From positions 1 through 6,933 of the forward strand of contig CALGIB010000089.1 in the NCBI GenBank assembly GCA_937915955.1: a stretch of DNA of 6,933 nucleotides, given 5' to 3'. This document shows positions 1 to 5,090 of the stretch, piece by piece. The position numbers and the translations under genes were made by a program. The DNA comes from an uncultured Pseudomonadota bacterium. GTDB taxonomy: Bacteria > Myxococcota_A > UBA796 > CAJQPC01. Position 1 is the stretch's first letter. Each line of letters starts with the position of its first letter. The notes under the pieces were generated by a model. The model had not been told where the DNA came from and did no database searches. It saw nothing but the letters and a program-made list of their open reading frames with translations.

Positions 1-107
1 AGGACGAGTCCGGGCCCGACGACGGCGGCACCTACGAGGTGGTGGTCGGCGCCATCGCGAACGCGGACTGCGGGCGGACCTACCTGCTGACGATCCAGGG
101 CGGCTGA
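1..107 (+). CDS. C-terminal end of an unidentified, possibly secreted protein (partial)
   Basis: Codons read in frame from base 3 give 34 residues ending in the TGA at 105-107; the 5' part lies outside the window. The visible tail contains GTYEVVVGAIANADCGRTYL and ends LTIQGG. Alternating hydrophobic residues and one Cys suggest the last strands of a beta-rich extracellular domain, similar in feel to C-terminal beta-sandwich domains of secreted proteins. That is inference from a short stretch and no family is assigned. The gene converges on the minus-strand membrane-protein gene with only 10 bp between the two stops. Confidence 0.6.
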   Translation, partial: DESGPDDGGTYEVVVGAIANADCGRTYLLTIQGG

Positions 108-115
108 GGCCGCTC
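98..115. terminator. Candidate bidirectional hairpin at a convergent gene junction
   Basis: Bases 98-104 (GGGCGGC) pair with 109-115 (GCCGCTC) as a 7-bp stem with one G-U pair, leaving a 4-nt loop, TGAG, that contains the forward gene's stop codon. The position, between two stop codons facing each other across 10 bp, suits a shared terminator. No T-tract follows on either strand, so a classical intrinsic terminator is not shown. In such GC-rich DNA short stems also arise by chance. Confidence 0.3.
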
Positions 116-117
116 GA

Positions 118-456
118 TCAGCGGAAGACGAGCAGCCCGGCGAGGAAGCTGGCGGCGTTGGCCAGCAGCGCCAGCTGGAAGCCTCGCGCCACGCCGAGCC
201 TGGCCCAGTGGCCCAGGATCAGGCCCTCGATCAGCACCACCGCCAGCTCGATGAAGGCCAGGCGGGGGAGCATCGCGACCTGCGCCAGGTCCTCGTTCAG
301 GGCCCAGGCGAAGGGGTGGGTGAGCAGGGTCACGCCGGGCGCGAGCAGCAGCAGCCGGCGCCAGTCGCAGGGCCAGGCGCGCCAGCGGACCAGCGCCAGC
401 AGGATGGGCACCTCGACGCCCAGGCTGAGGAGCAGCGCGACGAGCTGAGGGCTCAC
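118..456 (-). CDS. Small four-helix membrane protein, function unknown
   Basis: The product has 112 residues from a GTG start at 456. That GTG overlaps the stop of the preceding Cys-rich gene as GTGA (456-453), which decides the start; no good Shine-Dalgarno sequence is visible, so translation is probably coupled. Four hydrophobic segments lie at about residues 4-24, 34-51, 64-83 and 92-111. Between and within them are a THP motif (46-48), two acidic residues inside helix 3 (E70, E77) and an LLANAASF motif in helix 4. From memory, this spacing (T-x-P after helix 2, E-x6-E in helix 3, AN-x2-SF-x2-G in helix 4) recurs in small four-helix bacterial membrane proteins of unknown function. As last gene of an operon of exported proteins, it may help process, anchor or transport them; this is inference. 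Confidence 0.75.
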   Translation of the reverse strand: MSPQLVALLLSLGVEVPILLALVRWRAWPCDWRRLLLLAPGVTLLTHPFAWALNEDLAQVAMLPRLAFIELAVVLIEGLILGHWARLGVARGFQLALLANAASFLAGLLVFR

Positions 457-950
457 CGGCGGCGCGTCAGGCCGGCCAGCAGGAGCAACAGCAGCCCCAG
501 GCCCGAGCTGGCCACTCCGGTCGTGGAGCAGCGCTTGGGCTCGGGCGCGTCCGGGGTGACCGGCCCGTCCTTGAGCGCGGCCGGCAGGGACCTCGTGCCG
601 GGCGAGACCTGGGCGCCCTCGTCCCCGGTGAGGCAGCGCGAGGCGCGCAGGCAGCTCCCTGACATGCAGTCCGCGTCCGAGGCGCAGACGCCCAGCGCCT
701 GGGTCTTGTCCCAGGTGCACTCCTGGTCGAAGGAGGCCCGCCCGCCGCAGCGCTCGGTGGTGGTCTGGACGCAGAGGCCGACCTCGGGGGTGCAGGTCTC
801 GCCCTCGGTCGGGCAGGCCTCGGTGCAGGCCGGGTCGGGCTGGCACCAGGTGCCGGTGTGGTTCATGGACTCGCTGCTGCCAGGGGGGCAGTCCATGGGG
901 ACCGAGCGGATCACGTCGGCCAGGGCGAGCTGGCTCAGCAGCAGGATCAT
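453..950 (-). CDS. Exported 12-Cys protein with MYXO-CTERM-like tail (paralogue B)
   Basis: The product has 165 residues. The ATG at 950 overlaps the upstream stop as ATGA, with a GGAGG 8 nt upstream. The N-terminus, MILLLSQLALA before D12, looks like a very short signal peptide with no basic residue. A Cys-rich core follows with 12 cysteines at 21, 36, 42, 46, 53, 60, 68, 78, 89, 95, 100 and 106, enough for six disulfides. A Pro-rich linker (about 107-140) leads to a single Cys at 141, a Gly/Leu helix (about 149-160) and a terminal TRRR. Cys, helix and Arg cluster form the tripartite layout of MYXO-CTERM surface-anchoring tails, here with one Cys rather than the usual Cys-Gly-Cys. The core is clearly paralogous to the gene just upstream (947-1378). 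Likely an outer-surface protein; its ligand or role is not recognisable. Confidence 0.8.
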   Translation of the reverse strand: MILLLSQLALADVIRSVPMDCPPGSSESMNHTGTWCQPDPACTEACPTEGETCTPEVGLCVQTTTERCGGRASFDQECTWDKTQALGVCASDADCMSGSCLRASRCLTGDEGAQVSPGTRSLPAALKDGPVTPDAPEPKRCSTTGVASSGLGLLLLLLAGLTRRR

Positions 951-1378
951 CGGCGCCCCCTCCGGGTCAGGCCGGCCAGGGCCAGCAAGGCCAGGCCCAG
1001 GGCGGCCGAGCCGGCCCCGAGGCCGCTGCAGCCACAGACCGCCGCGACCTTGGAGCCGCAGCGGCTGGCGATCTCGCAGCTGCCCTGGCTGCAGTCGGAC
1101 TGCTCGCTGCAGGTCCCGTGCGCCTCTTCCTTGGTGAAGGTGCAGGGCTCGCCCGAGTCACGTCGCATGCCGCCGCAGCCGACCTCCTCGCGCGTGATGC
1201 AGAGGCCAATGCCCTCCACGCAGTCCCCGGTGCGGCACTCGGCGTCGTCCACGAAGCAGACCGTCGGCTCGCACCACTCGCCGGCGTGCGAGCTGGTCCC
1301 GATCGAGCCGTTGGGGCAGCCCTCGGGGTCGGGCCCGATCGCGTCGGCCAGCGCCAGGTTCACCATCACGAGCAGCAT
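947..1378 (-). CDS. Exported 12-Cys protein with MYXO-CTERM-like tail (paralogue A)
   Basis: The product has 143 residues. The ATG at 1378-1376 directly abuts the upstream TGA (TGAATG), and a GAGG lies 5 nt upstream inside the previous gene. The first 11 residues, MLLVMVNLALA, form a short uncharged signal-peptide-like segment before D12. Twelve core cysteines sit at 21, 36, 41, 48, 53, 60, 68, 79, 90, 96, 101 and 107, matching paralogue B almost position for position, with shared motifs WCxP, GLC, CGG and GSCxxASRC. The tail reads CGC (115-117), a Gly/Ala-rich stretch, a hydrophobic helix (about 125-137) and TRRGRR. This fits MYXO-CTERM, whose Cys is thought to be exposed and lipid-modified after cleavage near the helix. 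Compared with B it has almost no linker, so the core should sit closer to the membrane. Cellular role unknown. Confidence 0.82.
   Translation of the reverse strand: MLLVMVNLALADAIGPDPEGCPNGSIGTSSHAGEWCEPTVCFVDDAECRTGDCVEGIGLCITREEVGCGGMRRDSGEPCTFTKEEAHGTCSEQSDCSQGSCEIASRCGSKVAAVCGCSGLGAGSAALGLALLALAGLTRRGRR
959..963 (-). promoter_or_regulatory. Ribosome binding site of Cys-rich paralogue B
   Basis: Read on the minus strand, GGAGG lies 8 nt before the ATG at 950-948. It is built from the CGG-AGG codons of the Arg-rich tail of paralogue A, so one stretch encodes the sorting tail of A and loads ribosomes for B. Confidence 0.55.
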
Positions 1379-1837
1379 TCAGGCCTCACAGCGCAGCCGG
1401 TAGGCGTCGACGAGGCCGTCGACGTGGGGGCCGCCGGCGGGATTGTCCCACAGCCACGTCTCGACCACGCGCTCGTCGTGGCCCTCTCGCCAGGCTCGCT
1501 CGAAGGGGTAGCGCAGGGGCAGCCCGTGCGCCTCGCGGATCGAGAGCTCCCCCACCCAGGCGCGGGCCTCGGCCCGGATCGCCCGGTCGAGGCAGCCCGG
1601 TCCCGGGCTCAGCGGAGGGCGCTCGAGGTGCTGCTGGAGGTGGGCCGCGCGTGCTCCCTGGGCGGTCAGCTCCAGGTCCCGGTCGAGCAGGAGCAGGGCC
1701 CCGTCCGTGACGGAGTGCTCGAGCTCACCGAGGCAGACGGGCGCGAGCTCCTGGCCGGCGAGCTCCTCGAGCGCTCGCTGGGGGCCGGGCTCGAAGCCCT
1801 CGGGGCACCTCCCCGTGCAGGCCAGGAGCCAGATCAC
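1379..1837 (-). CDS. Small predicted lipoprotein with an HxxxH motif, function unknown
   Basis: The product has 152 residues from the GTG at 1837, which overlaps the stop of the DUF2804-like gene as GTGA. The frame stays open further upstream, but that part only shadows the DUF2804-like gene. The start begins VIWLLACTG, placing a lipobox-like LLAC with Cys at residue 7; this would be an extraordinarily short lipoprotein signal without a basic n-region, so lipidation is tentative. Other visible features are Cys at 11, 35, 82 and 150, a stretch VTDGALLLLDRDLEL (43-57), HLQQH at 66-70, and a helical region AEARAWVGELSIREAHGLP (89-107). The order, strand then HxxxH then an E-containing helix, recalls zinc peptidases with HExxH, but the catalytic Glu is Leu, so any peptidase descent would be inactive. 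That link is speculative. It sits between the DUF2804-like protein and two exported Cys-rich proteins. Confidence 0.7.
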   Translation of the reverse strand: MIWLLACTGRCPEGFEPGPQRALEELAGQELAPVCLGELEHSVTDGALLLLDRDLELTAQGARAAHLQQHLERPPLSPGPGCLDRAIRAEARAWVGELSIREAHGLPLRYPFERAWREGHDERVVETWLWDNPAGGPHVDGLVDAYRLRCEA

Positions 1838-2925
1838 AGCTCGAGCAGGGACTGCTCGGTCACGGCGAAGCAGGGCTCCAGCTCGAAGCGGCGGCCGGCG
1901 ACGGCGACCCGCCCCGAGAGCTGGCCGTAGTACTGGTTGAAGTCGGCGTTCACGAGCATGCGCTCGCGGCGCTCCCGGCGGTGGAACCTGGGCGTGAAGT
2001 CCAGCTCCAGGGCCTGGTCTCCCTCGCTCACGATGCGCCAGGGGCCGGTCTCGTTGTCCTCGTCCAGGAGCTCGTAGTCGAAGCGGGCGGTGGGCAGCTT
2101 GTGCACGCTGTCCTCGAGCCAGACCACGTACTTCCGAGCCTCGACTACCGGCCGGGCGCCGGGCCGATCCCGAGCGATCTGCAGACCCAGCCGGACCCGC
2201 TCGCCGGTGTCCAGATCGACGGCGTGCCCGACGGCCGCCACCCAGTTCCATGCCTGGATGCCGCGCATGTGGCCGACCGTGCGGTCCGAGGTGCCGAGCG
2301 TGCCCGCGGGGATCTCGAAGACCCGGTCGCCGATGGCCAGCAGGCCCGCCTCGAGCTCGAGGATGCGGTACCACTGCAGCACGCCGCGGCCACGCTGGAA
2401 GCGCGTGACCTGGACCATCGGCGGCCCCATCGCGTGGTGGGCCGTCGCGACGAAGGTGAGGTGCTGCGTGCGCATGCAGATGTGGACCCGGGACAGGTCC
2501 GCGCTGGTCCGGATGAAGCTGCCCGTCTCGTCGTCGTGGAAGTGCCGCAGGGCGTCGTCGTGCCGCACGGTGTCGCCCGGGCGCACGTGGGTGAGCGAGA
2601 CGTTCTCGAAGGCGCCGGTGTGCTTGTCGACGACCAGCAGCGCGCAGTTGCTGGCCCGCGTGAGGTTCGCCAGGTTGCAGACGATGAAGTGCTGCGGGCC
2701 GTCGAAGGCCAGGTGGAACCAGCGCTGGAAGGACAGATCCAGGGCGTCGCTGTCGCGCAGGTTCAGCTGCCCGTCGAAGCTCTCGAGCCAGCCGGCGTTG
2801 TAGTGCCCGTTCGAGCCGATCAGGCGCGTGGGGCCCGGCCGCTGTTTCAGGTAGTCGACGCCGGTGTCGAGGACCTGGGGGGTGCGGCCGACGCCGGCGT
2901 CCAGCAAGTCGATGAAGCGTGGCAC
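1834..2925 (-). CDS. DUF2804-family-like protein
   Basis: The product has 363 residues with a GTG start at 2925. It resembles DUF2804, a family of uncharacterised, probably beta-barrel proteins. The matching landmarks are GHYNAGW near the N-terminus (40-46), a central block with GDRVFEIPAGT, MRGIQ and WNWVAAVGHA (about 199-235), and a C-terminal block LDFTPRFHRRERRE (308-321) followed by FNQYYGQLSG (329-338). In the family the central block is typically a G-x-W-P-Y...W-x-W-x2-A-x-G pattern and the end carries LxFTP...Q-x-F/Y-G-x-x-SG. Length fits (family members are usually a little over 300 residues). No signal peptide is visible, so it is probably cytoplasmic or loosely membrane-associated. 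It is first in a five-gene coupled operon of envelope proteins; enzymatic activity is unknown. A TACGCT box lies 6 nt before the start. Confidence 0.75.
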   Translation of the reverse strand: MPRFIDLLDAGVGRTPQVLDTGVDYLKQRPGPTRLIGSNGHYNAGWLESFDGQLNLRDSDALDLSFQRWFHLAFDGPQHFIVCNLANLTRASNCALLVVDKHTGAFENVSLTHVRPGDTVRHDDALRHFHDDETGSFIRTSADLSRVHICMRTQHLTFVATAHHAMGPPMVQVTRFQRGRGVLQWYRILELEAGLLAIGDRVFEIPAGTLGTSDRTVGHMRGIQAWNWVAAVGHAVDLDTGERVRLGLQIARDRPGARPVVEARKYVVWLEDSVHKLPTARFDYELLDEDNETGPWRIVSEGDQALELDFTPRFHRRERRERMLVNADFNQYYGQLSGRVAVAGRRFELEPCFAVTEQSLLEL

Positions 2926-2931
2926 CCGCTC

Positions 2932-2937
2932 AGCGTA
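2932..2937 (-). promoter_or_regulatory. Candidate -10 box TACGCT of a leaderless transcript (DUF2804-like operon)
   Basis: On the minus strand TACGCT is followed by GAGCGG and then the GTG start, so transcription would begin at or near the start codon. The surrounding GGCTACGCTGAG is nearly the same as GGCTATGCTGAG before the protease gene. No convincing -35 hexamer is visible. Confidence 0.4.
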
Positions 2938-2983
2938 GCCGCCGCGCCCGCGGAGATCGAACGCGCGACGATCAGCAGGCCCC

Positions 2984-3000
2984 GCCGGCCTAGGTCCGGC
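2984..3000 (-). terminator. Weak hairpin over the stop codon of the pseudokinase gene
   Basis: GCCGG (2984-2988) and CCGGC (2996-3000) form a 5-bp stem around a 7-nt loop that holds the gene's TAG stop. It lies between the two minus-strand operons, where a transcription end is expected. There is no T-tract, the stem is short, and it is reported only as a candidate. The remaining bases 2926-2983 hold only the TACGCT box. Confidence 0.2.
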
Positions 3001-4216
3001 ACTCCATCAGCATCCGGACCGCGCGCAGCCTGGACTGGGCGCTCAGCCAGCGGCACAGGTCGTGGGCGCCGGTGTCCTCGGCCCCGAGCTCGGCCTGCAG
3101 CTCGGCTCGGCGCTCCTCGTTGCCGCGTCGGCGGGTGGCCCAGGCCCGCATCAAGGCCCTGGCGCTGATCGCGTCCAGGCCCTGGGCCTCGGACCAGACG
3201 GTGGGCAGGAAGCGGGCGTCCAGGCCGGCCACGGGGCCGCCCCGGATCTTCTGGCCGTCGGACTCGGCCAGGACCATCACGGCGTCGTTCCCCGCCCGCA
3301 GCACCCAGCGCCCTTCGGGAGGAGCCAGCGCCGCGCCCAGCCGTCGAGCCAGGCGGAGCAGCTCGGTCTCGTCCACCCGGCGGGTCACCGCGCGGGCGCG
3401 CAGGGCCACCCGATGGCGTCGGTCCGCGAGCTCCGCGGACATCGCCCTTCGGAGCAGCTCCTGGGCCATCAGGGCGGTGGGGGGCGGACCCTCGGCCAGC
3501 CCCCGGGCCAGCACCCCGATGGGGTCGCGGCCGGTGGGGTCCAACGTCGCCACGGTGCGGCCCAGCTCGGCCAGGTCCTGGGTGGGATCCCGCTCCACCG
3601 GCAAGACGGGGTCCAGCCAGGCCAGCTTCACGCCCGCGGGGGTCTGCACCAGGTGCTCGGGGCCGACGCCCCCGTGCAGCAGCCCCTCGGCGTGCAGGCT
3701 CTCCAGGCCCAGCAGGCCCCCGGCGAGGAAGCGCGCGATCTGCAGGCTGTCCGGCGGATCGTCGGCCTCGATCGGCAGCAGGTCGGCCAGCGAGGGGCCG
3801 CCCAGGGTGATGCGCAGGTGCGGCCAGGGTTGGTTCGAGAACGCGCTGGCGGCGATCACCGCTGGGCCGAGCTCCGGCTGGACCGAGCGCTCCAGGCGCC
3901 GTCGCCAGACGGGGTCGGCGCGATGCTGGGGCCGCAGCAGCCGCAGGGCGTGGCGCTCTCCGCTGCCCCAGGCCTCGACGGTCACGCTGACCGGGTCCTG
4001 GGCCAGGGGCCGGCCCAGCAACCAGCCGTCCAGCTCGCGCGGCAGGCCGTCGGTGGCGCTCTCGAGCTCGCGCAGGGTGAGCAGCAGCGGATCTCCCGGT
4101 TGTCCCAGGGCCTCGAGCGCGGCGCGCTGGTCCGAGACGTCGGCGGGGACCTGGCCGAGCGCGGCGGACAGGGCCAGCTCCAGCTCGCGGGGGCTCAGGG
4201 TGCGCAGATCCCTCAC
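2990..4216 (-). CDS. Hanks-type protein kinase-like protein, predicted pseudokinase
   Basis: The product has 408 residues. The GTG at 4216 overlaps the hydratase stop as GTGA. Residues about 62-265 follow a protein-kinase layout: a degenerate nucleotide loop (GRPLAQ, 68-73), a beta-3 strand HALRLLRP (89-96) with Arg92 where the ATP-anchoring Lys is expected, a hinge-like LGGPSLADLL (138-147), and helix E leading to HGGVGPEHLV (181-190). An active kinase would read HRDxKPxN there, so catalytic Asp, Lys and Asn are all missing. The DFG site is WLDP (200-203). The helix-F motif QDLAELG (213-219) keeps its structural Asp214. The fold therefore looks retained while phosphotransfer residues are lost. 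Residues 1-60 and about 280-408 match nothing I recognise; the latter is charged and helix-rich. No membrane helix is seen. Probably a cytoplasmic scaffold or regulator made together with the MaoC-like protein. Confidence 0.75.
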   Translation of the reverse strand: MRDLRTLSPRELELALSAALGQVPADVSDQRAALEALGQPGDPLLLTLRELESATDGLPRELDGWLLGRPLAQDPVSVTVEAWGSGERHALRLLRPQHRADPVWRRRLERSVQPELGPAVIAASAFSNQPWPHLRITLGGPSLADLLPIEADDPPDSLQIARFLAGGLLGLESLHAEGLLHGGVGPEHLVQTPAGVKLAWLDPVLPVERDPTQDLAELGRTVATLDPTGRDPIGVLARGLAEGPPPTALMAQELLRRAMSAELADRRHRVALRARAVTRRVDETELLRLARRLGAALAPPEGRWVLRAGNDAVMVLAESDGQKIRGGPVAGLDARFLPTVWSEAQGLDAISARALMRAWATRRRGNEERRAELQAELGAEDTGAHDLCRWLSAQSRLRAVRMLMECRT

Positions 4217-5031
4217 GCCTCGAACCGGAGCATCGCGTTGTCCAGGACCGGCTTTCCGTCGGGGCCCAGCGTCTCGACCGCCCAGGAGCCGTCGGCCAGC
4301 CTCCAGCCGCGGGTCTTCAGGGGCATGCCGTTGAGCACGGGGCGAGCGAAGCGGACGCTGGCATGGCGCAGCTTGCGGGGGTCCCCGCCCGCGCCAGCGG
4401 TCACGCCCTCGCGGACGGTCATCGCCATGGTGCAGAGGCCCTGCAGGATGACGTCCGGCAGGCCTGCGCTGCGCGCGACCTCGGGGTTGACGTGGATGGG
4501 GTTGTCGTCCAGCGACGCCTTCGCGTAGACGTAGCTGGCGTCCGGAGGGACGGTGAACTCGGCCTCGAAGTCCGGAGGGGGCGGGTCGGCCGCCGGGGGC
4601 CGAGGCGCGCGGGGCCCCTTGGCCGGCGGGTCCTTCGCGCGGATGAAGAACTGGGTCGTGCAGTCCACCCGCCGCTGGCCCGCGACGTCGGCGTACATCG
4701 CGCTGGTGACCAGCAGGCCCGAGGACTTCTCCTCGACCTCGAGCAGCTCGCCGTGCACATGCACCACGTCGCCGACGCGCAGGGGGGCGTGGAAGGTCGC
4801 CCCGTGACCGCCGTGCACCAGGCGCAGCATGTCCAGCCCCAGCTCGGGGTCGGCGGCGATGGAAAAGAGCAGGCCCTTCATCAGGCGCACGTGCAGCATC
4901 GGCGGCGCGATCGCGTCCTCGCCCGAGTAGGCCGCGGCTGCGTCCCCGGTGGCCGCCGCGTAGTCCTGGGCGTGCCGGGCCTCGACGGTCTGCTCGCCCA
5001 TGTCCCAGGTCTTGCCGATCGGCCAGCTCAT
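4213..5031 (-). CDS. MaoC-like double-hotdog hydratase/dehydratase
   Basis: The product has 272 residues. I choose the ATG at 5031 because a GGAGG ends 5 nt before it; a GTG two codons upstream would overlap that site. The N-terminal hotdog (about 15-132) carries YAAATGD (24-30) and ends with the strand TTQFFIRAK. A Pro/Ala-rich linker (about 133-155) joins it to a C-terminal hotdog with the hydratase-2 signature: Y169, then SLDDNPIH (173-180), in which Asp175, Asn177 and His180 match the GDxNPxH pattern that hydrates the enoyl-CoA double bond, followed by LQGLCTMAM. The Gly before the catalytic Asp is Leu. MaoC proteins act on trans-2-enoyl-CoA (R-specific) in fatty acid or polyketide-related pathways; the actual substrate cannot be read here. 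It heads the unit containing the pseudokinase and is divergent from the M50 protease gene. Confidence 0.85.
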   Translation of the reverse strand: MSWPIGKTWDMGEQTVEARHAQDYAAATGDAAAAYSGEDAIAPPMLHVRLMKGLLFSIAADPELGLDMLRLVHGGHGATFHAPLRVGDVVHVHGELLEVEEKSSGLLVTSAMYADVAGQRRVDCTTQFFIRAKDPPAKGPRAPRPPAADPPPPDFEAEFTVPPDASYVYAKASLDDNPIHVNPEVARSAGLPDVILQGLCTMAMTVREGVTAGAGGDPRKLRHASVRFARPVLNGMPLKTRGWRLADGSWAVETLGPDGKPVLDNAMLRFEA

Positions 5032-5036
5032 GCGCA

Positions 5037-5041
5037 CCTCC
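5037..5041 (-). promoter_or_regulatory. Ribosome binding site deciding the hydratase start
   Basis: On the minus strand GGAGG is followed by TGCGC and ATG, a 5-nt spacing. This favours the ATG at 5031-5029 over the in-frame GTG at 5037-5035, which lies within or against the site. Confidence 0.6.
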
Positions 5042-5047
5042 AGGACA

Positions 5048-5070
5048 AGGTTCCTAGCCGCATGGAACCT
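5048..5070. promoter_or_regulatory. Perfect inverted repeat in the divergent promoter region (candidate operator)
   Basis: AGGTTCC (5048-5054) and GGAACCT (5064-5070) are exact reverse complements separated by 9 bp, so half-site centres are 16 bp apart, within reach of a dimeric regulator. The right arm ends 7 bp before the TATGCT box of the forward protease gene, and the left arm starts 17 bp from the hydratase start. Binding could therefore affect both directions. An RNA hairpin is the alternative reading. Confidence 0.45.
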
Positions 5071-5077
5071 CGGCGGC

Positions 5078-5083
5078 TATGCT
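5078..5083 (+). promoter_or_regulatory. Candidate -10 box TATGCT before the M50 protease gene
   Basis: TATGCT is followed by 7 nt (GAGGTCG) and the ATG at 5091, the spacing of a leaderless transcript. The GAGG in between is only 3 nt from the ATG, which is close for a Shine-Dalgarno sequence. No -35 match stands out. Confidence 0.4.
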
Positions 5084-5090
5084 GAGGTCG

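Noticed and set aside
457..846. N-terminal extension of the four-helix membrane protein to 242 residues
   Set aside because: The extra 130 residues overlap the Cys-rich gene in another frame and are Arg/Gly/Pro-rich. The GTG at 456 within GTGA gives a protein that starts directly with its first helix.
208..1137. A 309-codon open frame on the plus strand
   Set aside because: It is antisense to the membrane-protein gene and both Cys-rich genes, whose aligned cysteines and tails prove the minus strand is coding.
1838..2374. N-terminal extension of the small lipoprotein to 331 residues
   Set aside because: The extension is a shadow of the DUF2804-like gene. The GTG at 1837 overlaps that gene's stop and yields a lipobox.
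2942..2953. Palindrome CCGCGCCCGCGG in the gap between the two minus-strand operons
   Set aside because: Two-base loop, no T-tract and a sequence expected by chance in such GC-rich DNA; not enough for a terminator or operator.
1981..3168. A 395-codon open frame on the plus strand
   Set aside because: It is antisense to the DUF2804-like gene and runs across the operon boundary into the pseudokinase gene; its Val/Ala/Asp-rich translation shows no domain.
3062..4528. A 488-codon open frame on the plus strand
   Set aside because: It is antisense to the pseudokinase and hydratase genes and crosses their GTGA junction. Its composition is low-complexity Gln/Gly/Ala-rich with no recognisable motif.
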